From Planctomycetota bacterium (GTDB taxonomy: Bacteria; Planctomycetota; Planctomycetia; Pirellulales; Pirellulaceae): 17,695 bases of DNA. The stretch is from NCBI GenBank assembly GCA_029259935.1, contig JAJDEH010000244.1, positions 1 through 17,695 of the forward strand. Direction: 5' to 3'. A model generated the notes under the pieces. The model did no database searches. It was not told the origin of the DNA and saw only the letters and a list, made by a program, of their open reading frames with translations. Each line of letters begins with the position of its first letter. Positions within the stretch are counted from its first letter, which is position 1. A program made the translations under genes and the position numbers. Below, in pieces: positions 7,666-15,229 of this stretch.

Positions 7666-7788
7666 ATCCATGATTTGAGGGAAAACTGGCAACTGCCAGA
7701 GCTGCGCTTCGCTTGATCCGACCTATCACCCCTCGACCCGATAGGCCCGATAGGCCGTGAGTTTTTCAGCCATGCCGAGCATGTGACC

Positions 7789-9165
7789 ATGACCAACAAC
7801 GAAAACGACTCCGGTCGTAGCCGCAGAATCCGCCTAGCCGCCATGCTTTGGGACGCTAGCGAAGATCGCCGCAAAACCGGGGGCCGGGAGATCATCACCA
7901 GCGAATTGAGTCCCGACGGGATTCGCTTCAGCAGCGATCGCATTTATGCGGTCGGCGCGGGCTTGCGCGCGGATATTTATTTCCCCGGTCGGGCGGCCCC
8001 GGTCGTCTGTACGTTGAAAGTGACGCGGGTCGAAGCCGAAGTCAATCAAGACACCTATGTGGTGTCCGCCGCATTCGGGCAGATCAGGGAAGAAGACAAA
8101 GAAGCCGTGGTCGCCGCGCTGAACAAGCTGGACTTGTATCAGATGTTGGTCGCCACGCTGAAGGCGGGCGCGACGGACTTGCACCTGACGGTCGGCAGTC
8201 CGCCCATGATTCGCCGGCACGGTTCGATCGGGCCGCTGACCACCGACTTGGTCCAGCGGGGCGAAATCGAAGCCATGCTGTATCCCTTGCTGACGCAGGT
8301 CCAAATCCAAAATTTTGAAGAACGTCGCGAATTGGATTTTGCTTTTTCGCCCACGGTCAACACGCGGTTCCGTGTCAACCTGCATTGGCAGCGCGGCTAT
8401 GTCGAAGCCGCCCTGCGAAACATCCCGACCAAGATCAAATCGTTCTCCGAACTAGGCGTCCCGGTCGAGCCGATGCAAGAGTTTTGCAAACAGAAGGCCG
8501 GTTTGATTTTGATTACCGGAGCCACCGGTTCGGGCAAGACGACATCGTTGTCGGCGATGGTGCACTACATCAACACCATCTACAACTATATCGTGATCAC
8601 GGTCGAAGATCCGATTGAGTATTTGCATACGAGCCGGAAGAGTGTCGTCAAGCAGCGCGAGCTAGGCACGGACACGTTGTCGTATGCCGCCGCGCTGCGG
8701 CATGTGCTGCGGCAAGACCCGGACGTGATTTGCGTGGGCGAGCTGTTGGATGGCGAATGTCTGAAAGCGGCCATGCGGGCGGCGGAAACCGGCCACTTGG
8801 TCCTGTCGACGATTCACGCGCCCAATACGGCGCAGGCGATCCAACGGGCCGTCAATTTTTTCCCTCCTGAACATGCACCGAACATTTGCCAACAGTTGTC
8901 GACTTGCTTGATCGGAATCTTGTTTCAGACGTTGCTTCCCAGCCCGTCGCGCGGACGCGTGCCGGCCACCGAACTGCTGATGAACAATTCGGCCATGGCC
9001 AATTTGATTCGCGAAGGAAAATTCAGCCAAATGGCGACGGTGCTACAAACGGCGCGCGCTCAGGGCATGTATACACTCAAGAGCAGTTTGCAAGACCTTC
9101 ACGACCGCGGCCTGATCGAAGCAAGTGTGCTGGAGGGATTCCGCAAGTTAGACTATTCCCAATAG
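7789..9165 (+). CDS. pilT: PilZ-PilT fusion: type IV pilus retraction-type ATPase
   Basis: 458 aa from ATG 7789 (GTG 7783 is equally possible). Residues about 9-108 resemble a PilZ c-di-GMP-binding domain: DRRKTGGR as a possible RxxxR, then SELSPDGIRF where PilZ has D/N-x-S-x-x-G, here with Glu in place of Asp/Asn. From about 118 it is a PilT-family secretion ATPase: LKAGATDLHLTVG, Walker A GATGSGKTT (244-252), Asp box ITVEDPIEYLH, Walker B DPDVICVGE (310-318), His box ETGHLVLSTIH, and the C-terminal MATVLQTARAQGM region. PilT hexamers disassemble pilin and power twitching. Where PilT usually has GEMRD-x-E, this protein has GELLDGE, so the Arg is missing. Standard PilT is about 340-370 aa, and the extra N-terminus accounts for the length. 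The next gene starts 87 bp downstream on the same strand. Confidence 0.88.
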   Translation: MTNNENDSGRSRRIRLAAMLWDASEDRRKTGGREIITSELSPDGIRFSSDRIYAVGAGLRADIYFPGRAAPVVCTLKVTRVEAEVNQDTYVVSAAFGQIREEDKEAVVAALNKLDLYQMLVATLKAGATDLHLTVGSPPMIRRHGSIGPLTTDLVQRGEIEAMLYPLLTQVQIQNFEERRELDFAFSPTVNTRFRVNLHWQRGYVEAALRNIPTKIKSFSELGVPVEPMQEFCKQKAGLILITGATGSGKTTSLSAMVHYINTIYNYIVITVEDPIEYLHTSRKSVVKQRELGTDTLSYAAALRHVLRQDPDVICVGELLDGECLKAAMRAAETGHLVLSTIHAPNTAQAIQRAVNFFPPEHAPNICQQLSTCLIGILFQTLLPSPSRGRVPATELLMNNSAMANLIREGKFSQMATVLQTARAQGMYTLKSSLQDLHDRGLIEASVLEGFRKLDYSQ

Positions 9166-9252
9166 ACGCTGCCGCGTTGGTCGCTCCGCGAACAAAACGC
9201 GACCGCCACCATCGCTGACCGATGAGCGACTTCCTTTCGAGAGACGAATTAC

Positions 9253-11214
9253 GTGAAGGGTGCTAAATCCTGGTTAACCTATCGCCAGCTCAACTCCAGT
9301 AAACCCAAGGCCATTTGCAGGGCCGCCAAAAAACTGGGGAAACTGAAGGAGAGTAGGGCCGTTCTGCAACTGATCGGCCTGTTGCGGCATGCCGACGATC
9401 GCGTGCGGACAGCCGTCGCCGATGCGCTGGGAGAAATCGGTGACGAACAAGCGATCACCCCGCTTGTCGTGGCGCTTCAAGACCAAGACGAAGCATGTTT
9501 TCAAGCGGCTCGCGACGCGCTGCGAAAGTTCGGCAAGCCGGCCGTGACCCAGCTCGTGGCCATGTCGCGGGCGGATGAAGACCGACTGCGGGCCGGTGTG
9601 ATGGCGACGCTGGGCCGCATGAATGATGCCTCGTCCGTCGATCATCTGATCGGCGGTTTGACGGATCGAGCGCCGAACGTGCGTGCCGCCGCCGCCGAGG
9701 CGCTAGGGCACACCAAGGACGAACGGGCGGTCATGCCGCTGGTGACCGTGTTGGAAGATGAACGCAAGGAGTGCCGCCAAGCGGCGCAAGACGCGCTGGT
9801 GGCGTTTGGTTCACTGGCCAGTCGGCCGCTGGTCGACATGCTGGAACATGACAACCAAATCATGCGCGAGAGCGCGATTCGAACCTTGGGCGCGCTAAAG
9901 GATTTTAGCGCCGTGGGGCCGCTCAGCGTGCTTGCCGAAGACTCTATTCCGAACATCCGCAAGGCAGCCACGATCGCCATGGGCCGAATTGGGGAACCGT
10001 CGGTGACCGGCAAGCTGCGCGAGTATCTCGACGACGAGGATCGCGACTTTCGGAACGAGGCATTCGAAGCTTTGGAAGAACTGTCGCGGTCCGCGGTATC
10101 CGATCGCGACTGGTCGATTGTCCGTCGCTGCGGCGGTGCCGCCGTACGTCCCGTGGTCGAAGCGCTTTTTACTCAATTGGAGGAAATGAAAGAAAAGGGC
10201 GGAACGGATCCAGCGGCTTTGCTGTGGGTCGACGATGCCTTCGATGCGATTGTCGAAATCGCTGAAACGAAGTCGGTCCCGTTTCTGTTGAAGTTGATCG
10301 AGGAACCGCAAGTCAGCGGACAAGTTCTGGTCGCGCTGGAGAAGTGGCTGAAGCGGTCGGCGTTCGAGTTTACGGACGAACAGCTTAGAGAATTGGGCGC
10401 GCTGGACGAAGTCGTGTCCGTGATTCCGGAATTGGACGGCACGGGCTCGGTCACCGAAAAGAAATGTGACTGCTCGGCCGTGAATCATCTTGCCAAGCAA
10501 GCCTTGGGCGAGCGCAGCCAAGGGGAAACTACTTCCCCGCCGGAAGCGAAGTCCACGGTGGAAGCTCCACCGCCAGAGCCGCCACCGGTTGAATTGAAGG
10601 CGAACAAGAAACACGAGCCCGCGCCGGACACCGCCACGGTAACGAATCAGCCACGACGCTTGCGCATTCACGACGATGTCGAGATTGAGGTACCGGACGA
10701 CGCGGCAGTTTGCGGCCTGTGCGGTCGGCCCACCTACTCACGTGGCAGCGCGAAGGTCGTGCTAGCCGATGATCGCCTCGACGACATGGCGTTCATTCGG
10801 CGGATGCAAAAGGCGCTTTATCTATTTGAGCGCTTCGATTGTTCAAGTTGTGAAAAAGTGTTCTGTTGGCAATGCGCGGTCAAGCACGTTCACGAAGCGG
10901 GGGCTCCCAGCCCGGGCGACGGTATGGAGTGGTGCCCGGGCTGCGCATCGAAGGTGGCGGTGGCGGCGCATCGCGACAAGGCGGAACGGGTGTTGGCCAA
11001 AGAGGAACGCAAAGCCGTCGTCCAGATGTTGGCCGAGGTGGACGTCGATGCCATGACGCCAGACGCGACCGCGTTCGAAGTCGGCAAACGATTGGCGGCG
11101 TCGGGGTGGAGCGGCTTGGATGCTTATTTCGGTCGTCTATTTGCGTGGCAAGTGGCAAAGCTGATTGCCCAGAAAAAGGCGACGGTCAAGGACTTGTTGG
11201 CAAGAATCGCTTGA
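9253..11214 (+). CDS. HEAT-repeat protein with C-terminal zinc-binding domain
   Basis: 653 aa from GTG 9253, with GAGAGA about 9 nt upstream. Residues about 15-290 are HEAT/PBS-lyase-type repeats of about 31 residues, with recurring patterns such as D-x-x-V-R-x-A-V-A-D-A-L-G-E-I-G-D and N-V-R-A-A-A-A-E-A-L-G, ending near LREYLDDEDRDFRNEAFEAL. A helical region runs to about 405, then a Pro/Glu-rich linker (about 420-470). The C-terminal domain has four CxxC pairs: Cys487/490, 530/533, 538/541 and 561/564, enough for two zinc ions in a RING- or treble-clef-like arrangement. A helical tail follows, ending LFAWQVAKLIAQKKATVKDLL. HEAT repeats form protein-binding solenoids; the partner is unknown. 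No signal peptide is visible, so it is probably cytoplasmic. It may be co-transcribed with PilZ-PilT, which hints at a motility or scaffold role, but this is weak. Confidence 0.85.
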   Translation: MKGAKSWLTYRQLNSSKPKAICRAAKKLGKLKESRAVLQLIGLLRHADDRVRTAVADALGEIGDEQAITPLVVALQDQDEACFQAARDALRKFGKPAVTQLVAMSRADEDRLRAGVMATLGRMNDASSVDHLIGGLTDRAPNVRAAAAEALGHTKDERAVMPLVTVLEDERKECRQAAQDALVAFGSLASRPLVDMLEHDNQIMRESAIRTLGALKDFSAVGPLSVLAEDSIPNIRKAATIAMGRIGEPSVTGKLREYLDDEDRDFRNEAFEALEELSRSAVSDRDWSIVRRCGGAAVRPVVEALFTQLEEMKEKGGTDPAALLWVDDAFDAIVEIAETKSVPFLLKLIEEPQVSGQVLVALEKWLKRSAFEFTDEQLRELGALDEVVSVIPELDGTGSVTEKKCDCSAVNHLAKQALGERSQGETTSPPEAKSTVEAPPPEPPPVELKANKKHEPAPDTATVTNQPRRLRIHDDVEIEVPDDAAVCGLCGRPTYSRGSAKVVLADDRLDDMAFIRRMQKALYLFERFDCSSCEKVFCWQCAVKHVHEAGAPSPGDGMEWCPGCASKVAVAAHRDKAERVLAKEERKAVVQMLAEVDVDAMTPDATAFEVGKRLAASGWSGLDAYFGRLFAWQVAKLIAQKKATVKDLLARIA

Positions 11215-11370
11215 CGGCGGCGAATCAAAGGGACGGCGTTCAGAATTCTTGTGACACGTACTCTACTGCCGGCAACTAGACTACGACGAATCACCTGGGC
11301 GATGGGCCGGAACGAAGAAGGGCCAGAAATTACATCTTGCTGAGGCAACAGGTTTGTTTTTCGACTTGAT

Positions 11371-11392
11371 AACCCCCGGGGGTTCGTTTTTT
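11371..11392 (+). terminator. Possible rho-independent terminator
   Basis: AACCC (11371-11375) and GGGTT (11380-11384) form a GC-rich stem with loop CCGG, followed after CG by six T residues (11387-11392). It lies 157 bp after the HEAT gene stop. The whole 14-bp sequence is a perfect palindrome, so it could also be a protein-binding site. Confidence 0.45.
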
Positions 11393-11548
11393 GGGAAAAT
11401 CGAGCTATTCAATCGTGCGAATCGTGGAGATAATTGCTCCATCGGCAGATTTTTCGTCGGCCCCATCCGCAATCGTTCAGGATACCCACCGGGCCACCGC
11501 GACGGTCGTTTATTGGTAGCCATCCAGTCAAGGATTGTTGGTTATCCA

Positions 11549-11578
11549 GTGACAGGAAAATTGGGCACATACTATACA
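11549..11578 (+). promoter_or_regulatory. Candidate sigma-70 promoter for the J-domain gene
   Basis: GTGACA (11549-11554, 5 of 6 matches to TTGACA) is 18 bp from TATACA (11573-11578, 4 of 6 matches to TATAAT). The surrounding DNA is clearly AT-richer than the flanking genes. The expected start is around 11585, giving a leader of about 60 nt before ATG 11647. The rest of the 11215-11646 non-coding stretch holds only the terminator candidate. Confidence 0.4.
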
Positions 11579-11646
11579 AATACGAACTAATATGAGAGTG
11601 AGGCGAACGTCGCGGGATTCGTCGCCAGTGTAAAGAGTTGAAACAG

Positions 11647-12921
11647 ATGGATCAGGACTACTACGAAATTCTTGGAGTTTCCGCCAACGCCACGACGGCG
11701 GAAATACAGCGCGCGTATCGCACGCTGGCCCGCAAATTTCACCCTGATCTTTGCGAACCCGAAGAAGTCGATTTGGCTCGGGAACGATTCAAGGTCGTTC
11801 AAACGGCTTACGAAATTCTAAGCGATCCCGATCAGCGGGAACGCTTCGATCCGCTCGATCTGGACGACCTCGATGATCTCGCGGATGCTCCCGAGTCTGC
11901 CGACGCGGCGCAGCCAACCAGGCCGGCCAATCCGTCGGCCCCGACCGCCGACTCGACGTCCGCCCGACGCCCAGAATCGAACGGCCACGTCCAACAGCCC
12001 TACTCGCCTGTTTACCCGACGCCGGCGCGCACGCCAATCCACGCTCCGGTTGCACCGCCGCGACCGGTCTCCCGGCCTTATGTTCCATCGTCTTATTCCA
12101 GCAGTTCCAAGTCGGATAATCGCGTCGTGATCATCGCAACCTGCACGGGCCTTGGTGCGTTGGCCCTGATATTGGTCGTTGGCGCAATCCTCTCCAACTC
12201 GGAAGCGATAAGCGGCATGTTCACGCCCGCTGACGCGCCGGAAGTAACGGAAACGGAATCAGTTGTCACGGTCGATCCGCCATCCGATGATGTGATGGAA
12301 TTCACCGAAGGCAGCCATGTCGAATTGAACGCAAGTTCCCAACTTGTCAATTTCAATCAACCTTTCACGATCGAAATGCTGGTTCAATTCGCGGACGACG
12401 ATTCCTGTTGGCTGTTTGGAAATTCAAGTGTCCCGGCCCGACAAGACGAAACTTCGCCGGGCATGTTTCGAGGCTGGCAGGTTCAGCGATTGAAGGACGT
12501 GATCGCGATTGGCTCGATCAATCTGATCGGCGCGAAGATCCGCCCCATGCCAGAGGACCGCTGGCACCACATTGCGCTCTGCGGTGACGGCGAAGCGTTG
12601 TGGATCCATGTCGACGGCATCTTGAGCGAGCCGCGCGATGTCCGTTCTTTTGAATGGACCGCTAGTGCACAGAATATCTTTCTTGGTTCCTCGCCACGAA
12701 TTCCAGCGGACGGCCAACGGCAATTCCGCGGCAAGATCGCGGCTCTACGCATTTCCTCGACGTGCCGCATTGAACTCGTGGCAGCCGACCACTTCATATT
12801 GGAAAAGGATACGGTGGCGCTGCTCGATTTTTTTCGGACTCGCGACAATATTATTCCCGACCGGTCCGAGTACGAACACTTCGGCATAATTCACGAGGCA
12901 CCGCCGACGCCGGAAGATTAG
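11647..12921 (+). CDS. J-domain membrane protein with LamG-like C-terminal domain
   Basis: 424 aa from ATG 11647, with AAGAG about 9 nt upstream; TTG 11638 is also in frame. Residues 4-64 are a J domain (YYEILGVSANATTAEIQRAY), with the HPD tripeptide at 32-34 and YEILSDPDQRERFD at the end. The J domain stimulates Hsp70 (DnaK) ATPase. An acidic then Pro/Ser-rich linker leads to one transmembrane helix at about 159-184 (VVIIATCTGLGALALILVVGAIL). Residues about 215-405 form a concanavalin-like/LamG-type jelly roll: FTIEMLVQF, a W-L-F-G strand, DRWHHIALCGDG, WIHVDG, IFLGSSP, FRGKIAALRIS. There is no Gly/Phe or zinc-finger region, so this is not classical DnaJ. The J domain is predicted in the cytoplasm and the LamG-like domain outside, which could couple chaperone recruitment to an envelope ligand. 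It converges with the next gene. Confidence 0.85.
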   Translation: MDQDYYEILGVSANATTAEIQRAYRTLARKFHPDLCEPEEVDLARERFKVVQTAYEILSDPDQRERFDPLDLDDLDDLADAPESADAAQPTRPANPSAPTADSTSARRPESNGHVQQPYSPVYPTPARTPIHAPVAPPRPVSRPYVPSSYSSSSKSDNRVVIIATCTGLGALALILVVGAILSNSEAISGMFTPADAPEVTETESVVTVDPPSDDVMEFTEGSHVELNASSQLVNFNQPFTIEMLVQFADDDSCWLFGNSSVPARQDETSPGMFRGWQVQRLKDVIAIGSINLIGAKIRPMPEDRWHHIALCGDGEALWIHVDGILSEPRDVRSFEWTASAQNIFLGSSPRIPADGQRQFRGKIAALRISSTCRIELVAADHFILEKDTVALLDFFRTRDNIIPDRSEYEHFGIIHEAPPTPED

Positions 12922-12924
12922 ATT

Positions 12925-12939
12925 CGCCATCTGTTGGCG
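12925..12939 (+). other. Short hairpin between convergent genes
   Basis: CGCCA and TGGCG enclose TCTGT just after the J-domain gene stop. A bidirectional transcription stop is possible, but there is no T-run on either side. Confidence 0.25.
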
Positions 12940-12987
12940 TCGAACTCAAGCAGCCAGTGTAAGCAAAACCTGGCGAGCGCGGCTTCT

Positions 12988-13995
12988 TCAAAGATCGACC
13001 GAGCGAACCAGTACAGCCAAGCATTCGCCTTGCGCGGTCAATGGGATGGATCTGCGGGTGAACAGAATGCCGGCCGATTCCGAAGGGACGGTTTCCGGTT
13101 CTCGATCCGGGTGGTCGAGGCTGTGGATTTGCCCGATCGCCTGGCCCGTTTCAACCGCATCGCCCAGTTCGAAAAACGGTTCGAAGATGCCGCCGGACGG
13201 CGACATAATGTAGTCTCGCGCGTCATCGGCGGCGACCACTTGCGGCTCGCTGGACGATTCCGACAGCCTCTTGTTCTTTAGAATGCTGGCCCAATGCAGC
13301 ACGTTGTAAATGCCGGTTTCGGTAATGCGCAGCGTCTCGACCCCGAACTGCGCTTTGCTCCCCATTTCCGTTCCCAGCGTCACCTTTCCCATTTGTTCGG
13401 CCAGCGACGGGAGCAGGCCCGCGCCCGCGACATCTCGGTAAATGAAAACGTACGGCGCGCCCCACGCTTTCGCGGCGGCGATCATCTTGGTCATTTGCTC
13501 GCCCGCGTCCAAACGATGCATATTGACCGAAGGCAGCATATGCATCGAACTGCCGCCCGAATGAACGTCGACGACCGTCTCGGCTCGCGGCAGAATCGAC
13601 TGCGTGACGTAATGAGCGATCATGCCCGTGATACGGTCGTCGCGCTTGCCCGGAAAAGCGCGGTTCATGTTCGCGCCGTCGATTGGTGACAGGCGAGTTC
13701 CCGCGGCCACGGCGGGACGATTCAACATCGGCACGATGATGATCCGGCCCTGAATATCTTCGGGCACCAGCGCGCGAGCCAGTTTCATCAGCGCGACCGG
13801 GCCCTCGTATTCATCCCCATGATTGCCGCCGAACAGCGCCGCGGTTGGACCGGGGCCATTACGAATGACCGTAATGGGGATGAAGTAATTGGCCCACCCG
13901 GCGGAATTCGTCGACTGGGGAACGGCGAGTCGACCGTGTTGCTTTCCATCGCGATCGTAATCAACGTCCGTCGAAATCAGGCTTTCGTCCGGCAT
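12988..13995 (-). CDS. AstE/AspA/DoeB-family zinc deacylase
   Basis: 335 aa, of the M14-like succinylglutamate desuccinylase/aspartoacylase family. The zinc ligands are visible: GGNHGDEYEGP gives His59 and Glu62, and VDVHSGG gives His145. Glu210 in TLGTEMGS is the likely catalytic base. The stretches VPMLNRPAV and GTRLSPIDGANMNRAFPG resemble N-acetyl-diaminobutyrate deacetylase (DoeB) of ectoine breakdown more than AstE. The C-terminal part (about 250-335) is a small beta-rich domain (SPSGGIFEPFFELGDAVETGQAIGQI) as in DoeB relatives. The exact substrate is uncertain, because no other ectoine genes are present. ATG 13995 has AGAGGA about 8 nt upstream. It lies 67 bp downstream of ytoQ and is probably co-transcribed with it. 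Confidence 0.87.
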   Translation of the reverse strand: MPDESLISTDVDYDRDGKQHGRLAVPQSTNSAGWANYFIPITVIRNGPGPTAALFGGNHGDEYEGPVALMKLARALVPEDIQGRIIIVPMLNRPAVAAGTRLSPIDGANMNRAFPGKRDDRITGMIAHYVTQSILPRAETVVDVHSGGSSMHMLPSVNMHRLDAGEQMTKMIAAAKAWGAPYVFIYRDVAGAGLLPSLAEQMGKVTLGTEMGSKAQFGVETLRITETGIYNVLHWASILKNKRLSESSSEPQVVAADDARDYIMSPSGGIFEPFFELGDAVETGQAIGQIHSLDHPDREPETVPSESAGILFTRRSIPLTAQGECLAVLVRSVDL

Positions 13996-14062
13996 CTATG
14001 GATCCTCTCATTAACCAGTGGTGCGACTGCCAATTCTATCAGGTCCCGGTAAGGTTGGCCGC

Positions 14063-14533
14063 TCACGAGACGACATACTGGAGGATTTCGATCACTTGAT
14101 CCGGCCGACGCGCCGTGGCGCAAGCGGCGGCGTCCACTTCCTTGAGGGCATGATCCAAGTCGGCGTCGTGCAAAGTGATGAAGGGTTTGCCCAAGGCGGC
14201 GGCGAATCCGGCGTCGAAGGCCGCGTTCCACTGCCGGTACTTCTCTCCAAACCTTACAACCAACACGTCAGCCCGGCGAATGAGCGCGCGACAGCGAATG
14301 GCATTCACGCCCGCCGCCTTTCGATCCTTCCAGTAGGAATCGCTCTCGGGCCCCAAGATTTTCACACCGCAATCGTCACTGGCCGCGTGATTGGTTACCG
14401 GCGTCATCAGCCGGATCGGCAACCCGGCTTGCGTGACGCCCGCGGCGATTTGGTCGCGCCAGTCCGAGTGAATTTCACCGGACAAGTACAGATTCCAAAT
14501 CGTTGGGTCGGACACCGTCAAAAATCCTGTCAT
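14063..14533 (-). CDS. ytoQ: YtoQ-family protein
   Basis: 156 aa from ATG 14533. The N-terminus WNLYLSGEIHSDWRDQI is the hallmark of YtoQ, a small family related in fold to nucleoside 2-deoxyribosyltransferases. Other conserved-looking stretches are RLMTPVTNHAASDDCG, DRKAAGVNAIRCRALIRRADVLVVRFGEKYRQWNAAFDAGFAAALGKPFITLH and the C-terminal RRPDQVIEILQYV. The biochemical role of YtoQ is not established to my knowledge. The frame extends upstream to 14665, but that extension is unlike family members, and 156 aa fits the usual family size. No strong Shine-Dalgarno is visible. An extended -10 promoter lies just upstream, suggesting a ytoQ-deacylase transcript. Confidence 0.85.
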   Translation of the reverse strand: MTGFLTVSDPTIWNLYLSGEIHSDWRDQIAAGVTQAGLPIRLMTPVTNHAASDDCGVKILGPESDSYWKDRKAAGVNAIRCRALIRRADVLVVRFGEKYRQWNAAFDAGFAAALGKPFITLHDADLDHALKEVDAAACATARRPDQVIEILQYVVS

Positions 14534-14567
14534 TGCACATGGGCAGATCTGGTCGAACAAGCGTCGA

Positions 14568-14576
14568 ATTGTAGCA
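14568..14576 (-). promoter_or_regulatory. Candidate extended -10 promoter for ytoQ
   Basis: On the minus strand the sequence reads TGCTACAAT: a TGn extension directly before TACAAT (5 of 6 matches to TATAAT). No good -35 is seen at 17 bp, as is common for extended -10 promoters. It lies about 35 nt upstream of ATG 14533. Confidence 0.4.
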
Positions 14577-15229
14577 GATTCCCAGAGGTGAATTGAGATG
14601 CCGCGGCCGGCCGATTCCGTCAAGTTCAGTTTTCCGGCGCGTCGGATTATCGTCTCGGGCGTCATCAGCCGCGACGCTCATTCTGTCTTCGAGCGGATTT
14701 TTGACAACAATATTTTCGGAGCGGCCGTAGTGGTTTCGATAATGCGTGCGCGACTGCCGCGCGTAGTTGCCGGAGACGAGGCCGCCGTTCATTCCGGCAA
14801 TGGCCACAGCGATACCCGAGCCACCTCGGGGCGCACGTCATCGAAGGGGCGGACGGCGCCGCGCTGGCTCATGCGTTCTTGCCTTTCTCCGAAGAAAACG
14901 GAATTGCTGGCGATGTGCACTTACGGACGATGGCCCCTCGCAGGTCTCAAGAAACACGCTGCAAACCTCATGGCGGGTCAATTGCGGCACCGACTCCCGC
15001 ATCACCCCCTCGCTCCGGACAATGACACCCGGCGTTCCCCGTCCAACTTCACGCTCCATCCGTTTGCGAATCACCTTCTTCATTCGTTAAGATGACCGCA
15101 ACACGCTTCCTGACGTGTTTGCATCCGCATAGCGGCTCATCACGAAGCGGCAAACTTCAACGCACCATCTAACCGTCTAAGAGCAGCCGGATAGATCGCA
15201 ATTCGTTATTTGGCTAGTGGTGAATATCG
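14577..15229. other. About 650 bases without a convincing gene
   Basis: Several short ORFs exist on both strands, but none resembles a known protein or shows steady coding bias. The best minus-strand one, 15083-14838 (81 aa, KKVIRKRMEREVGRGTPGV...), is followed in the same frame after TGA by a further open stretch, and I regard both as unproven. A hairpin GCAACACG...CGTGTTTGC (15098-15122, one bulged T) lies between this stretch and the SUFU gene. The stretch could be decayed genes. Confidence 0.45.

Larger units (their letters stand above)
7358..7788. other. Non-coding stretch between divergent genes, rich in inverted repeats
   Basis: About 430 bases separate the divergent SGNH and PilT genes, with no convincing ORF. 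It holds a 9-bp perfect palindrome (7550-7568), AACAG-C-CTGTT (7609-7619), a REP-like hairpin (7632-7665), a sequence resembling half of another such element (7703-7727), and CCTATC...GATAGG (7722-7745) with a 9-bp tandem repeat CCCGATAGG (7737-7754). Both promoters should lie here, but I cannot place either with confidence. Confidence 0.6.

Noticed and set aside
9895..10671. 258-aa minus-strand ORF opposite the HEAT gene
   Set aside because: Antisense shadow; low-complexity Arg/Leu/Gln composition, and the sense strand has clear HEAT periodicity.
14534..14665. N-terminal extension of YtoQ to 14665
   Set aside because: YtoQ proteins begin close to the W-N-L-Y-L-S-G-E-I-H stretch; the extension also contains the candidate promoter.
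14598..15095. 165-aa plus-strand ORF in the gene-poor stretch
   Set aside because: Composition rich in Arg, Ser and His with no family resemblance; no ribosome site.
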